DNA of 64,000 nt, from positions 21,151,501-21,215,500 of the forward strand of contig NC_135118.1 in the NCBI RefSeq assembly GCF_050908995.1. Direction: 5' to 3'. The position numbers and the translations under genes were made by a program. This stretch comes from Andrena cerasifolii. Its lineage: Eukaryota > Arthropoda > Insecta > Hymenoptera > Andrenidae. Positions 38,289-51,681 of this stretch are shown here, piece after piece. How positions within the stretch are numbered: the stretch's first letter is position 1; each line of letters begins with the position of its first letter. The notes below the pieces were generated by a model, which did no database searches, was not told where the DNA came from, and was given only the letters and a program-made list of their open reading frames with translations.

Positions 38289-39960
38289 CTGAAAAGCAGA
38301 AAATAATGCATCTTAATATGTCCCTCGCTCTTCCCTTACTTTCACGTTGACTTTATTATTCGGTAAAACGGTATCGAAAGGTGGCCGTTTCGTTTCAGAC
38401 GCCGGAGCCTTAATTTCGCGCGATGCGCGCGCAATTTCGCGCGATATTGTCTTGGAATTTACGACACGTTTCGGGCATTTCGCGCGGATTGCATTACGCA
38501 GTTTTGCGGCAGAGGAGAAGATGTGGTAATGTCATTTGCAGTGTCCACATCTGGTCGCAGGTAAACCGAGCACGGGAAATATGTGCCAGAAGTCATGCGT
38601 GCGACCGTTCATAATTACTCGAACGACTCCCCGTGGCGGGAAGCGCGACGATTAGATCAGTGGAACGAAACGTATTCACTCGTACTACTTTAAATCCTGC
38701 GTTACAGGCACCAATATACTTATCATTTGCATTAAATTCAAGCAAAAAAAGAGGATGGTACTAATCAGTGGCGCAGTCAGGATTTAATCCTGGGGCCAGC
38801 CGAGTTGAACAGGTAAAAATATTTTCAGTGCAAATTCAATAAAATTTATTATAACACAAATTGATTTAAATAATAAAATCGAGTGTTCCCTTCTTGTTAC
38901 AAACCTCTTGAATTACTTCAGTCGTGGTTACATTAATCTCCTTTTTGCGCGCCACTGGTTGGTACTCATTATACAAAGTAACAAATTGTCCCATTACTAA
39001 ATGCTCTTAACAATCTGCTGCAAGCTTTTCGCGTACGTCCCAAACACACAAAAATTCCATTATCTCAGAAATATATTTTATTGCTCTAATTTAACTTTCT
39101 CCTCGCCCCCGTTAATTGTCAGCATTCAAACACACCGTTACCTCAGTCCTCGTTAATGCGGAACAATCGACTTGATTATCACGCGTAACGAGTCCCTAAA
39201 AGAACTCTTAGCCTTAATGTAGCAGATCGTCGCGTCATCAAGGAAATATTGTAGGAGCGCTATAAATCCAGTCGCGTTTCAATGCGTTCCGCGGTGTGGA
39301 ATATAGAACAGCGGGCTTTATGGATGGGCACGATCGTGCGGACGGTTCAAAGAGTAAATTGAATGTTTTTACAAAGCTTCGGGGAAAAACATTTGGGGGG
39401 GGGGGGCGGGAGCGCGGCGATATCAAATTTTCTTTCAATTTTTAATCAACATGCGTGCTCCTCTTAATCTGCAACTTGCTCGCTCGATCATATTTCACGG
39501 CGCGCGGTATGCATGCAAAACACAAATTTCCATAGAGACCAGGCGGAATGCAATCTGCAGTGCCACGACGTATCTGCGAATTTGCAATTTACCGAACGCA
39601 CACCACCGACCACACTTAGAATCGTAATTCTGTATTGACTTTTCTCTGCGGTGCTCCTCTGTGTTTTAGCGCGTAATAGGGCAACACAATTCATTCAATA
39701 ATCTGTAACGAAGTTTGTTCGTTAAAGCGGACTCGATTATACCAATGCACTTCCCGAAATTGATTGTTTGCCTCGCGCCCGCTATTCAAGCCAGGTCTTG
39801 GAATAACGAACTCGTTGTATCCTTTTTTTTCTCACCCTTATTCACGCTTCTTCGAGGAACGATTTGGTTAATGGGGAGGAGAAGGGAGATAGTGACTGAA
39901 AGGTTGATCAACAGTGATTTGGAATCATCGTTGGGGAAAGAATTGAGATCGTGTCATATA
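38289..39960. other. Upstream of the secreted-protein exon
   Basis: It holds a CpG-rich tract (38409-38480), a hAT-like short element (38766-38957) and a G-run at 39395-39410. No exon with support. Confidence 0.35.
38766..38957. mobile_element. Possible hAT-like MITE
   Basis: Left end CAGTGGCGCAGTCAGGA and right end, inverted, CAGTGGCGCGCAAAAAG. Terminal match is 9-10 bases. Flanking 8-mers do not match, so the insertion is old or the ends are misplaced. Confidence 0.4.
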
Positions 39961-40631
39961 CAGTGACGGACAAAGGAAAGTTTAAAGTTGATATCCGTGC
40001 ACATGAATATTAGTAACATTAGTACTAGAGTGTTTTCCTGACGTTAGTAACAGTGGCCTAGTCGGCGGGCATTCTCCCATTCTATACGATAAAAAAGTCT
40101 ATTCTTTATGCGACTGTTTTTCGATATTAACAATCGAGTTGATTCGAAATATGCAGCGGACAAAAGTAAGTTTAAAAGCTTTAATATTGTCATAAATATA
40201 TCATAACATCATAAACTAGTAAACATTTGTGGATCTTTCTCTTTCTTCCCTTCTATATATGTATTGATTTTAATAATCTTGCGCATCCTTAATTACACAG
40301 ATAAATGGAAATAATAGAGAATCCGTCGATATTAGGCGCCTTATTGTTAGAGATAGAACAAATGGATTAACATTTAAAGACATTTTAAAAAGGTATGAAA
40401 TTTCAGTGATGGAAGCTAAAAAATTTGTGATAAAAAAATATGGAACAGTCAATAATTTAATCAACTCTGGTAGACCACGGAAAACATCGCCACGAGATAA
40501 TAAGATGATAATTCGGGAAGTAAAAAAGAATCCCGCCATATCTGCTCGAGCCGTGCAAGAAAATTTAAATCTTTAAAATTTAAGTCTTTCTGGTATAATT
40601 TTCCTTTTAAACTTTCTTTTGTCCGCCACTG
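39961..40631 (+). mobile_element. Internally deleted Tc1-like transposon
   Basis: TA|CAGTGACGGACAAAGGAAAG on the left, CTTTCTTTTGTCCGCCACTG|TA on the right. An internal copy of the end motif (GCAGCGGACAAAAGTAAG near 40153) looks like a second transposase-binding site. It carries only the N-terminal coding part of a transposase (40301-40576). Confidence 0.85.
40301..40576 (+). pseudogene. Tc1-like transposase, N-terminal DNA-binding fragment
   Basis: An open frame without a start codon reads helix-turn-helix sequence: TNGLTFKDILKRYEISVMEA, then SGRPRKTSPRDNKMIIREVK and NPAISARAVQENL, ending at TAA (40574). This is the paired-like HTH plus GRPR linker of Tc1-family transposases. The DDE catalytic part is deleted, so it cannot catalyse transposition. 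The frame is intact for about 90 codons, which suggests recent decay or repression-type selection. Confidence 0.75.
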
Positions 40632-42616
40632 TAAATTGTTTATTGCTAGGGAAATATTGTTCGTAATGAAATCTATTAGTTCAGATGTAGGAGAGTTTCT
40701 TCCAGTGTTTTTTACTATGCGACATTTATGTACGTTTCTTTAATAGTTTTGCATTTACTGTAATTAATAATACCAGAGTTAATTTATTAGCACATACTCT
40801 TAAGTTCAGAATTAAAAGTTGTAAGTAAAAATTGTAAGGTGAACTAAATACATGTTCATATCCTTTCCTCTAGCAACAATTTTAATTTTCAATTTTACCT
40901 TAACCCCTACATTTATTATTAAAACTTAATAAAAAAAACTACAAATCCTGCAAAGATGCATAAAAACATGGTGTAAATTTCAGATGAATCGAATTGTTAG
41001 TGTCTTCAAAAAAAAAATCCAATCGACATAAAAAAAATATTTTCTGCAAGTTTAAAGATGTCTCCTTACATTCCAAAAGAGTTTAGTCCAATATTAAGAA
41101 CAGTCTTTTCCCCAAAAAATCGTAAATATCAGTTACTTTCGGGGCTGTTACACGAGAATCCCCCTTAACTGTTCCACGTACCTAAAGCGAAGTTCGACAC
41201 AAAGTAACCTGTGTTACATGCATTCAAATTACAAGCAAACACAGTGAACCTCGTTTCCATCCCATTCCTCAGTTTTCACAAATTATCAAAAACAGAAAGT
41301 CAGAACCTCCCGCTTAACCGAAGAACGGGAACAAAAGCCCTCTTTTCCATCTGGAAGCAAGATCAAACAACACCACTGTAGAAGCTTCTTTCCCATCATC
41401 ATCCTTTGCTGAATACCATTTCCCCAAAGCACACCCTGTATGCCCCAACAATCTCGTGGCAACGAAGGAATTATTTCCTGGGAATTTCGATCCTTTCAAA
41501 GGATACATCGAGTTCCATCCCGCGGCACGTAACCGAGCAACGCCGGCAGAAGAACGATATCCGGCGCGCAACGGAAGTAATGCAATAACGTTGAAAATGT
41601 AAAACATTTTTCTCAATTTCCTCCACCCTGCCCGACCACTATACCCTGTACGACGCATCTCAGCGGAAGAATAATGCCAGGGGGGCGATAAACTACAGCC
41701 GAAAGTAATTTTTCATCGGGGAATAAGTTCATTGGGACGCTTCGGCGACCCACGCAGTACGCACCGCGTTTTCCGGCGCGTGACCGCGGCACCGAATGCG
41801 CGCGGTGTGGACCTTCGATACAGCGCGGGGAATAAGGACAGGCAGGATAGAATATCGAAAAATTTCGATAATCGTCGTGTAACTATTGCTCCCTGGGTAA
41901 TCGCATTGCGGCGGTTCCGTTGGCTAAAGGTTCCGCCTGGTCATAATCGAATCCGGCTCTGAAATTAGATTTCTCGACGGGGAATCGAATCGCGGCTCGC
42001 TTCGTCGACAGTTTTAGAAAAATAGGGGAAGCCTTCCTGTAACCGGCGATTTTTCCTCGGGTTTTCTGATTTTGCGCCCCTTACTGACATTTAATTACGT
42101 TTCCAACGAGCGAAACGATTTTCATGCCTCTCGGGGCTGTCGTCGGATCCAATGGCTTCTAGTTCCTCCGTTTCTTGATTAGGAGACCGCTGTCATCGAC
42201 TGGACGAATTTGTGCCCGAAAGAAATCTCTATCACTGGTTAAGCCGGTCTCCCGATTCTGATACGACTTTGCTCTTTACTGTGGCGAAGGAAGTTTCTGA
42301 ATCTCCTTGGCGGGGGGAATTATGGTATCAGTTGAGAACTTTGTATGGAATTCGCGATGAAAGATAATGTGGAGTCTGCGAAGTGATTTCCGGTCACAAG
42401 AACGTGTAATCACGATTGCCATGCACCTTTCGAGAAGTTTTCGTCAAGAATGATCGTATATCATTTTTAGCTTCAAATTACAATTTTGTAATTTTCGTAA
42501 ATTCGAGACTGAGCGGGGGGAAACAGTATTCTGGGGTTGTGACGTTTTAATGAATAATAAAGAACACATTTGCTATAGATTCTTTTACAATAAAAAAATC
42601 CAGAATCGAAGAGTCC
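40632..42616. other. Gene-poor DNA, nothing recognised
   Basis: CpG-rich around 41280-42320, with no supported exon on either strand. Confidence 0.4.
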
Positions 42617-43326
42617 TTAAAGGGTCATGCTCAGTCAGGAGGCCGAAAAAGGGTGGACTTTGGAAATTTTTTACTCAAAAGCTACAACAGATTTCTCAAA
42701 AAATCTTTTTTCCTTTTAAGGATTGCATCTAGTACCGTGCATCGTAATTTTTTTATTTAAAAATATTCATCAGTAACTAAGTTATTGATAAATAAAAAGG
42801 CTTCTGCGGTGACCACTGCTGCTCGAAAGTCGATCATCTAAAATAAAAAATTCAAAAGAATTTACTTACTATATTATATTATCTAGTACTTGAACGAAGG
42901 ATTTCTCGAAATATTGATTAGGGAAAAAATGGCTGATGTTTAAAGTAAAAGTTTGAATTTTTATCATAAATCGTGCCTGATTTTCGTCAATTAAAAGAAA
43001 ACTAAGCGTCGGATAAAAAAATCCTTCGTTCAAATACTAGTTAATATAATATAATAAGTAAATTCGTTTGAATTTTTTATTTTAGATGATCGACTTTCGA
43101 GCAGTAGTGGTCACCGCAGAAGCCCTTCTTTTTTAGAGAACCTTCGAATGATGAACAATAACTTAGTTACTGATAAATATTTTTAAATAAAAAAAATACG
43201 ATGCACGGTACTAGATGCAATCCTTAAAAGGAAAAAAGATTTTCTGAAAAATGTGTTATAGTTTTTGAGTAAAAAATTTCCAAAGACCACCCTTATTCGG
43301 GCTCCTGAATAAGCATGACCCCTTAA
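42617..43326. mobile_element. TTAA-flanked fold-back element, ~300-bp arms
   Basis: TTAA|AGGGTCATGCTCAGTCAGGA on the left and, inverted from the right, TTAA|GGGGTCATGCTTATTCAGGA. The arms share GATTGCATCTAGTACCGTGC, GGTGACCACTGC and TTAGATGATCGACTTTCGAG with complements. Related in end sequence to the element ending at 33967. No coding capacity. Confidence 0.9.
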
Positions 43327-43480
43327 TGTAGAAAACACTGTAAGTTCGTAAACTAAAAAATTCTATTTTTTCGGAAAATGTTCTACGTCCCAATGGTAAT
43401 ACCATAGGATGGAATTTGAGTATTGACACTTAGAGTGTTTCCTATAAGACATAATTCTTTTATACCCTGCACAGCAATGT

Positions 43481-43482
<2 letters not shown>

Positions 43483-43552
<70 letters not shown>
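43483..43552. repeat. (CT)n microsatellite
   Basis: About 35 CT units with a single TTT interruption at 43511. Confidence 0.95.
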
Positions 43553-43554
<2 letters not shown>

Positions 43555-46500
43555 CAGGATCTATACTATAGTATTTTCCTTTCTCAAGGCGTTTTCAAAG
43601 GGTTCGAAATGCAGCGACTAAAGAAAAGTTTTCTGAATACTTGGTCCTTTCGGAATCTGATAATTGAGTTGAATTACGGTACACGCATGTCGAATTATCC
43701 TCACGTAACGTAAAGCCCCATGACGTGTCGATGGTACGCCACATCCGCCCCGACGCCGCACACAACTGAAACAGAAAAATACCAGGCAAACGGTTCAACT
43801 AGCGGCACCAGCGATTAATTTTATAGTAATTCGACATTCCGCGATACAATCTATCAAACGATTTGTCGCTTTGTATCAACGGCGACGGGACACGATTTAT
43901 GGGAAGCGCAAGCGCCGCGGATATAAGCAGAGGGATTATAAAACGACATTAATGCGCGGGAAAAGCAATTCGGAAGGAAGATTTATTGTTCACTCTCTAC
44001 GCGAGGCTAATTGACTAGTGCGAATCGAAGAGGTTAATTAATGTCCTTTAAGCCTTAACCAGTGACGTCCCACTTTGTGAAGTAAACGGTGACGTGGAGT
44101 CTCGCGGACTCCTCTTTAATAATTTGACATCGACGAGACTAAAATTATTATTAACGTATACCGGAGTTGTTAGTGACTTTAGTAGGTATATATTTGAAAA
44201 AATGTTTCTGCATGTTTTGTTCGGAACCATTGAAAGTTGTCTTCATGACACGACGTATTGTAAAACAAGGTCGAATGAAAAGAAGGGAAATATAGGACAA
44301 ATAATTTTGCAGTAATTTATTCTTTTTTTTTTGTTTTTGTTGTGGAAAATGTAGGGTAGTCAAGGATGATGTGTCTAATTGTTAAAGTAATATTTAAACG
44401 TCACAAAGCTGTGCATCACGTATAGGTGGTAGATTATGATGTGCAAATTTTGTAGAATTAATGATTAGTTTGATGATCGTTGTTTCGTTGTTCTATAGAC
44501 GTTTCTAGTTGTTAAAGAATATATGATTTGGTAATCTTAGGGGAACTGGGAAAGTAGTGTCTAAGAGGAAGGAAATTCGTGCACCTTTGTGTCTGGTTTG
44601 CGAATGTGGTATGTTGTATTAGAAAACACAACAGCAAGCTTAAGTGATTATACCGTTCGACACTATTTTCCACCGATTGGTCACGCGAAAAGTTGAAAGA
44701 AAATCGTGTAAAGTAAACAGTGTATCATCTGATGCATATATGGCATTGTTGTGAATTATCAGTTATTAGAAGTAGATGGCATATTGTTTCAAATTTACGA
44801 ATCAGTAATCAAGCGACAAACTTAATGAATTAGCAATAAATTATCCCTCGTTATAAGTCTTCTAAAGTTGTACGTAAATTTCGTGTACCTATTCAAATTG
44901 TTTCCTCTGTTTTATTTACTTCTTCCATGATTTTTAAGTTTCTGAGTATTTATTTTTCAATTAATGTATACATAATTATATATTCGTCAAAAAATAGTGT
45001 CGAACAGTATATCCTTTTCTAACGAGAATTATTGGAAACAAAAGTGCCTACTAAATATGCTTTCGTAAGTCTCTTTCAACTCCTCTTACAAGTGCACACA
45101 ATTATGCGAGTCCCTAAAAAAGTTACTATTATACATTAAATATCGCACGAGTTTCATCCAAGGCCGCATTAAATAATTCCAGTAGTCCTGCAGACATCAC
45201 TGGAGCAATGAAACCTTCAGGCGCAATTTAGATCCTTAAACTCGAGGCCCCATCGATGAAAGATTACCCGATCCTTCAAGATTACACGTTTCTAAAAGCA
45301 AACCTAGTTCCGTAAAATTTCCGCCAGACATATTCTAGGTACTCCCTGTACATTAATGTTTTCGAATTTCCCGAACAAAGTTTCCTTGAAATATTGCGAG
45401 GAGCTACAGCGAAACTAGTTTAAATATAAATGGAGTATTTAAAACACATCAAAAGTTTCGCAACATCCCGTAATTACAACCCAGAACTAATGATATCTCG
45501 TGGCAACAATTCAAAATTAAAAATTTATCAATAAATCGATCTGAAAAATTATTTCGCAGAGCATATCAGCGTACAGAGTGTACCATCATTATCTTAACAA
45601 AAAAAATAAATAAATCACTAGTTCCTAAGTGTGGAAGCACTATGAATTTTGAGAAACAGAGATTTATCCTCCAACAAATAAATGTCAGTAGTTACATAAT
45701 GCTTTTGCGCGATAAGGTATTAAAATACGTGTGAATCAGAAGCACTGCAATCACCATTAAAAGTGTTATCTTCGAATTAGAAATATATTTGTCGTACGAC
45801 GTGATTTTAATGACGATGGGTAAAAATCCTTCGAAACTTTTCGTTGCTGGTGTACATTACGTAATCCTTATTTTGCGGCGTCACGTTATTTTACGCAAGA
45901 GCCCTTAAAAGACCAGCATCGATGCTGGTCGCTGCTCCATTACTAAGGAAATAATGGAGGAACACCGTTTTCGTTTCAAAAGCGCGGAACGTGGGGGTGC
46001 CGGTGCATGGGAAGGAGCGCGTGATCGCGATAATGGTTTACCACGAATATTCCAAACGGATTTGCTGGTCTTGGGTTCGTGGTTCCCCGTACGGCGACTG
46101 ATATAATCCTTTCAACAGCTGATTGCACGAAGGGTACGCTCGTGGCTGTAAACTTTACACCTACATCCGAGAGAGGTTGCGCGTAAGCGAACATGCATGG
46201 GGTTTGGATTCTAAGTAAACGACTTAGCGCCAAGGGTTTTATGCGAGCAAAGGTCGATCGCCTATGGGGAGTACCGAAAAACAACGAAGCCAACGGATAC
46301 GATTTCTTGTGAAATTAACGCGACGCTCCAGACGGAGTAGGTGGTACGATTTAGAAAGTGAAGATTGCGTGTGAAAAAGTCAATTCAAACTGTGGAATAA
46401 GATTGTTTTTTTTTTGGAATGGCGAAATTTGCGGACCTATTGAAAATTTAGGAAATAATGACACGAATAAATATTATTTTTTCATGGGATAAGGGAATGC

Positions 46501-48092
46501 TGATGTTCAACGTGATATTTTATAGGGTGTCCCGTAAAAAATGGTGCAATTTTGGAAATTTATGATTTTAAGTAGGTACTAAAATTACTGGGAAATGTGG
46601 AATAAGATATTTCGAATTTGGAGCCTTATTATTAAGGAAAATTAGCTCTGGATATTTGTCAAGTATTCGCGCAATAGATTGTGCTGAGACTCGATACATT
46701 TAATATCATTGTATTTAGGAAGGAATATAACTTCGAAATAAAACTTCACACGCATTGTCGTGGCAGAAAGAAAATTCGAAATAGAAAGCAAAGCTAATTT
46801 CCAAGTTCCAGGGACTTCCAGCCGGGGCAGAAAGTTTTATTAAGTTCCCACGAGGAATTTAACTTGTACGCCCTAGGGATGAGACGCACATGTAAATAAA
46901 ATGTAATCATCGGGCGCGTTATGATTTAAACATATATCGATTTACAATTTTCGAATAACATTGTCGTCTTGATACGTTAACGTGTTGAACAGCAAGTGGG
47001 AAGTAAAAATCTATCGAACAGAACGAAAGGAATACACGTACGTAGGTACATCACAATTCTACCTTTTTTACTAAAAGAAGTTTTCTATTTTTCTTCAAAA
47101 TTAAAGTGAATCAGTTTTATAAGCATTTTACCTTCACTCCCAATTTGACTAAATAATTTGTGATGAATGTAATTGGTGTTTTAGAAATGTTCATAGAAAT
47201 GCCTACATTCTTTAATATTAATAATAAAAGTTAATTAATAAAGGAACAATTTGGAAATATACGGTTTAATTATGTTCTGTTATAATTATTTTATTACACG
47301 GACTAATTAGACGTTATGTAACGTCACGGGTGATAAAGTGCCCCGTGGATGGCCACCAGATTGAATATTGAATTAGAATACAGTTTCACGTTCATTATAA
47401 AATTGAATGGTAGGACGTGCAGCTCGTCAAGCAGTGGCTATGTAACCATCCAGAAAGTGGGATGCGAAGTGGTTTTCCCTATGAATTCTTTATACCGTGC
47501 ACGTGATCGCGACACAAGAATCAGATTTTCCGCTATAAAATCCACCATGACCCGCGGGAATATTTTTCGTTCTGTTTATATTTTCGGAATACAAATAGCA
47601 CCGTCCAGTATCGACACTTTCCGCCGGTGAAAATAGTTCACGAATGGAGTGCACTGTAATAATTAAGCACAATGCTCTAGTTTCAGTATCACGACTAGGA
47701 CCTACTTGCATAAAAATAGGTTCGCTACGAAATTAGCTGTGTCGAAATGTACGTATACATTTGCATGTATATTACTGCTCATAAGCATTTGATAATTGGT
47801 ACATTTGATAAAAGAGAAAATAGCACGCGTTTCCACATGTCTGTGGTCCAACATGAATATTTCTTAGCTCATAGCAATCGTTTCATTTTAATTTGTTATC
47901 TTAAAAGTCCTCTTCGAACTGCAATACTATTATTATTATAATTATTAGATTATTATTGACAGCTGTAATTTTTCTCTATTTCAGATACAGTTGATTTTGT
48001 TGATTCAAACGTTTTCTCGGTAACAAAAGAATTATTGATTAGATACTAAGAAAAGGGGTATCAATTTGATAAGTACAAGCAGTAACCAACTA
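43553..48092. other. Gene-poor DNA
   Basis: Unique-looking AT-rich DNA with CpG-rich patches (45900-46300). A perfect 20-bp palindrome lies at 45911-45930, and TAGGGTGTCCCGTAAAAAAT near 46523 resembles a MITE end. No gene is supported. Confidence 0.4.
45911..45930. repeat. Perfect 20-bp palindrome
   Basis: GACCAGCATCGATGCTGGTC, no mismatches and no loop. Confidence 0.9.
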
Positions 48093-48545
48093 CAGTGCCG
48101 GACAAAATAACCCTTTAAAACAGAATAATGTTTTTAAAATTCATCCAAACGACTTGAGTTTTCTTGAGAAGCTAGAGGGAATAGTTTACTAGGTGACGCG
48201 TTTCGCCGTTTTGAAGAAAAATTGCAATTGGCCGAAATAGCGAGGGAAATAGTGAAGGTGGCTTTTTCAATTTTTTTATCCGAGCCTGCAGTGAAAATTT
48301 AAAAATCCCGTTTGTAGATTTAAGAAAGTTGCATTACGTGCTGAAAATTTCATCGAAATCGGTAGATTCAGAAACACGCGGCAGGCATCGAAATATGTAA
48401 GAATCTTTAGATTTATTACAGTTATAGGCCGAAAACTTTGATTTCCTCCTCTTTCAACTGTTTGTAGCTCATTTCTACGTTACCCGATTTCGATGAAATT
48501 TTCAGCATGTATACAACTTACTTAAATCCACAAATGGGATTTTTA
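48093..48545. mobile_element. Truncated Tc1/mariner-type fold-back element
   Basis: TA|CAGTGCCGGACAAAATAACC starts it; the arm then follows the 5694/36734 family (AGAAGCTAGAGGGAATAGTT, GACGCGTTTCGCCGTTTTGA, TCATCGAAATCGGT). Only the inner part of the right arm (48466-48545) remains; the right terminus is gone. Confidence 0.75.
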
Positions 48546-50428
48546 AATGTTACATACTTTTTTCCAGAACATCGGTCCGTTCCATATTTATTTCCCAGAC
48601 ACATTTTGTTTCTTCCATATTTAGTATTATATAATAAACAAAATTCTTAATTATTTTTGGTGCTTTTACTTTAAAGTAGACCAATTTAACATTACCACGC
48701 GTTTCATATATATACCGTTGCATATTATACATAAAAAATATTGGTGTTTCTCGTTAATTTCGTATTTTTGCGTTTGGTTCCAAACTTATTGCCAGGGGTT
48801 GTACGTTGATTTCTCCTTCCCTCAAATTGTTTCACATTTCGTTACTCCCCTCCTCGATTTTTCCATTCAATTAAGCACGCGCTTCTGTCGGTAGTATGGG
48901 AAAGCAGCGTAGAGGAAAGCCTGCCACGAAAGGTAAACGCGAAGACGTTGCGTATATGCACATACGATTATAATTCTCGAGAGCAAGACTGAAGAGGCTG
49001 GGGAAGAAGGGAAAGGTTTCAGCTCCATTAGTTTGGTTTGCCAGAAGTATACAATCCATCGAACTGGAATAACGTCACTTGTGGAATTCTATCGGCTAAT
49101 CTATTAGTGAACGCGAATGAAATATTCATCTGTAGTTAGGACTATTCGAATAATTTAATATTCAGGTACTCCGTGACTACTTAATTGCTTCGAAATATCC
49201 CTCGGTAACTCGATTATTTGAACGTTCGAGTAGAATCCTAATTCGAATGTAATATCTAATTCCAATCCATGCTTCGCGTATCTCCTGCTCGAATATTAGT
49301 AAAAAAAAAAATACAATAGCCCTGCGTCTATCGTACAATGTATCCCAGCAACTAATTAGCCATATTGGAAACACGCACCTCGTATCTAGCTTATTCGCAA
49401 CCACGGTTGCCAAAAGTTTCATCAGGAAGTGTGCAGTGACTCTATATTTAAATGAACTTATTTTTTTAAATTTTTTCGCAATTCCAGAATTTGGGGTTGC
49501 TCGAATTCAATGGAATGTTAAATAGATTCGTTTATTCTAATACCTTCAGAGGCAGAAATTCTTATTAAGAGGTTATTCTAATTTCAAAGAAATTAAACTA
49601 TTTTTAAAGATTTATTTCATTATATGCTGTACGTAGGCATTGAGAAAACAATCTTTAATTATAGCTTCATTTCTCAGCCGATCAAAGCAGAATGACCCCT
49701 TAATATCACTCATACGAAACTGTGCAAGTTACTTACTATTCTGTGTAAATAAATCAGATTATCAGCCGCGTGTGAGTGACGTGGCGACGAAAGTATTAAT
49801 AGGCTCATCAGGAACGCACCAAAGCTCGCGAATAAGCAATTCATTAATCGCCAATCATCAGTTTAAACGTCCTCGTTACCCCGTCCAAATTTTTACTCGA
49901 TCCCGATGGAAAGGAAGCGAACGTGATCTGTGTCTCGTTAGCGGTCGTTCGTCAGGGCGAAATCGACGGTTCGACGATTCGATACCGCGTTCTAATTACG
50001 CCCTAATTAAAACCTGTTAATCAGCCTCGGCGCCGGTGGCAAACACGGGACGGAAGATCATTGTTCGGGGGAGGGTTTAACAAAACGCAACGGCGAGGAA
50101 TTAATTCGCCCGCGCCGGACGGCACTCGTTTGCTTTGCTCCGGACGAGAATGGATTACCCGCGGCGACGGAAGAAAAACTGCAGTAAGTAGGCATTCAAC
50201 GGCGGAGAGGAAATCAATGAGAACCGCCGCCGCGACTCCGCGGAGCACATCCTTTCATCGCCAGACAAACGGTCGTGCATTCACGACACCGAGTACTCTA
50301 CCTTGCTGAGATATAGTGGTTAACCTGGGTAGCCACTCAAGTGGCGTGTAAAGCGATATCCCTGTGGCTGCAAACCACCAAATGTGTTTTTGCCACGTGT
50401 CCATAGCACTGCACTTATTTATTTGGTA
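48546..50428. other. Gene-poor DNA, nothing recognised
   Basis: CpG-rich near 49890-50310; no exon with splice and frame support. Confidence 0.4.
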
Positions 50429-50947
50429 CAGTAGCGGACGAAAAAGCTACCACTTTTTTCGATCCACTCTACCTCTATTATTTTTGAATATCAACTCGAA
50501 ACAACAGCATGTGCACAATATACATATTCTGATAGAGAATTGAAAACTGTATAAAACCCAGTTAAAGTTAAATCTATTTGACCAATAAACAAAATCCTTG
50601 CATACCATTAAACGCGACAACACCCTTTTAAAGCTGTTAAAAAGTTACTACGTTTGAAAGGTAATACAAAATCTGACATTTCGTGAGGGCAACTTCTGTT
50701 TTTTGGACGGCCTAAAAGAATACCAAAAGTGGTAAATGCTTTGTTGGACCTAAAAATGCGATATCACGTTCAATGTCATGATTTTTTTTTGTTAGTTACA
50801 TAAATTCAATTTTAACTGGGTTTTATACAGCTTTTAATTATGCATTAGAATATGTATGTTAAAGATATACCACAGTTCCAAGTTGATATTAATAAATAAC
50901 AAAAATTAAGCAAATCGAAAAAGTGGTGTCTATTTTGTCCGCTAGTG
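50429..50947. mobile_element. Tc1/mariner-type inverted-repeat element
   Basis: TA|CAGTAGCGGACGAAAAAGCT and, inverted from the right, TA|CACTAGCGGACAAAATAGAC, then ACCACTTTTT on both. Arms share TATAAAACCCAGTTAAA with its complement. A short + strand stretch reads GRPKRIPKVVNALLDLKMR, like the linker after the first HTH of a Tc1 transposase; upstream frames are broken. Confidence 0.8.
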
Positions 50948-50991
50948 TATGTATTACTGCACACTGCAGGGGCTTGAAGTATTAAGGGGTT

Positions 50992-51681
50992 ACGCCACCC
51001 TGAAAGTTTTGAAAACACGATTTTTTTTCTTTGCATTTTCTTATTACGTGAAGTTTTAAGAATAATTTAAGTCATTGTAGACGCAAAAATTCCCCAAAAT
51101 AACCGAGTTATAGGCTTTCAACGAGGCGCGGATGTCGATATTCCGCAGCAGGTAGCGACCATTCTACTTTTCTTTTCTCCAAAACTATTTGTCCGATGGA
51201 GTTCAAACTTGGCACGCATATTTTTAATGGTATTATCTACGATGTAGCATATCAGTTTTTTCCACCCTATACCCCATTCGTATACAATTAATGGTTTAAA
51301 TTCGTTTTTTCATGTGAAAAACGTATAATTTTTTTCACTTTGCTCTCATTTGTGCAATAATTTTTTTTTCTCAAATCCCTATGCTACATCGTAGGTATTT
51401 TATTAAGGAACACGAAAATCATCGGGTTTTTGATTTCAGACGAACATGTTCGTTATAATTTGTTAGGTTAGTCCCGCGTGTAACGGCGGACGAGCTTCGC
51501 GGGAGAACAAATAACTCGGTCATTTTTTAATATTTTTGTATAGTATTTATACAATATATGCACTAATACATGCTCTACCCATAAGAAGAAAAAAAATAAT
51601 TTTCAACCTCATAGTATCGGTAAAAAAAATTCGTCTAGTTTAGTGCTGTTTCGAGCGCCTCAGGGTGGCGTAACCCCTTAA
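50992..51681. mobile_element. TTAA-flanked element with perfect 22-bp terminal repeats
   Basis: TTAAGGGGTTACGCCACCCT followed by GA on the left is exactly inverted at the right (51660-51681). Inner sequence is only loosely inverted. No transposase. The right TTAA is shared with the next element. Confidence 0.85.

Noticed and set aside
38766..38957. 8-bp target duplication around the CAGTGGCGC element
   Set aside because: The flanking bases gtactaat and gttggtac do not match, so the duplication is not claimed.
45976..46293. 105-codon - strand open frame in CpG-rich DNA
   Set aside because: No domain, no splice context, and overlapping frames are also open; typical of GC-rich stretches.
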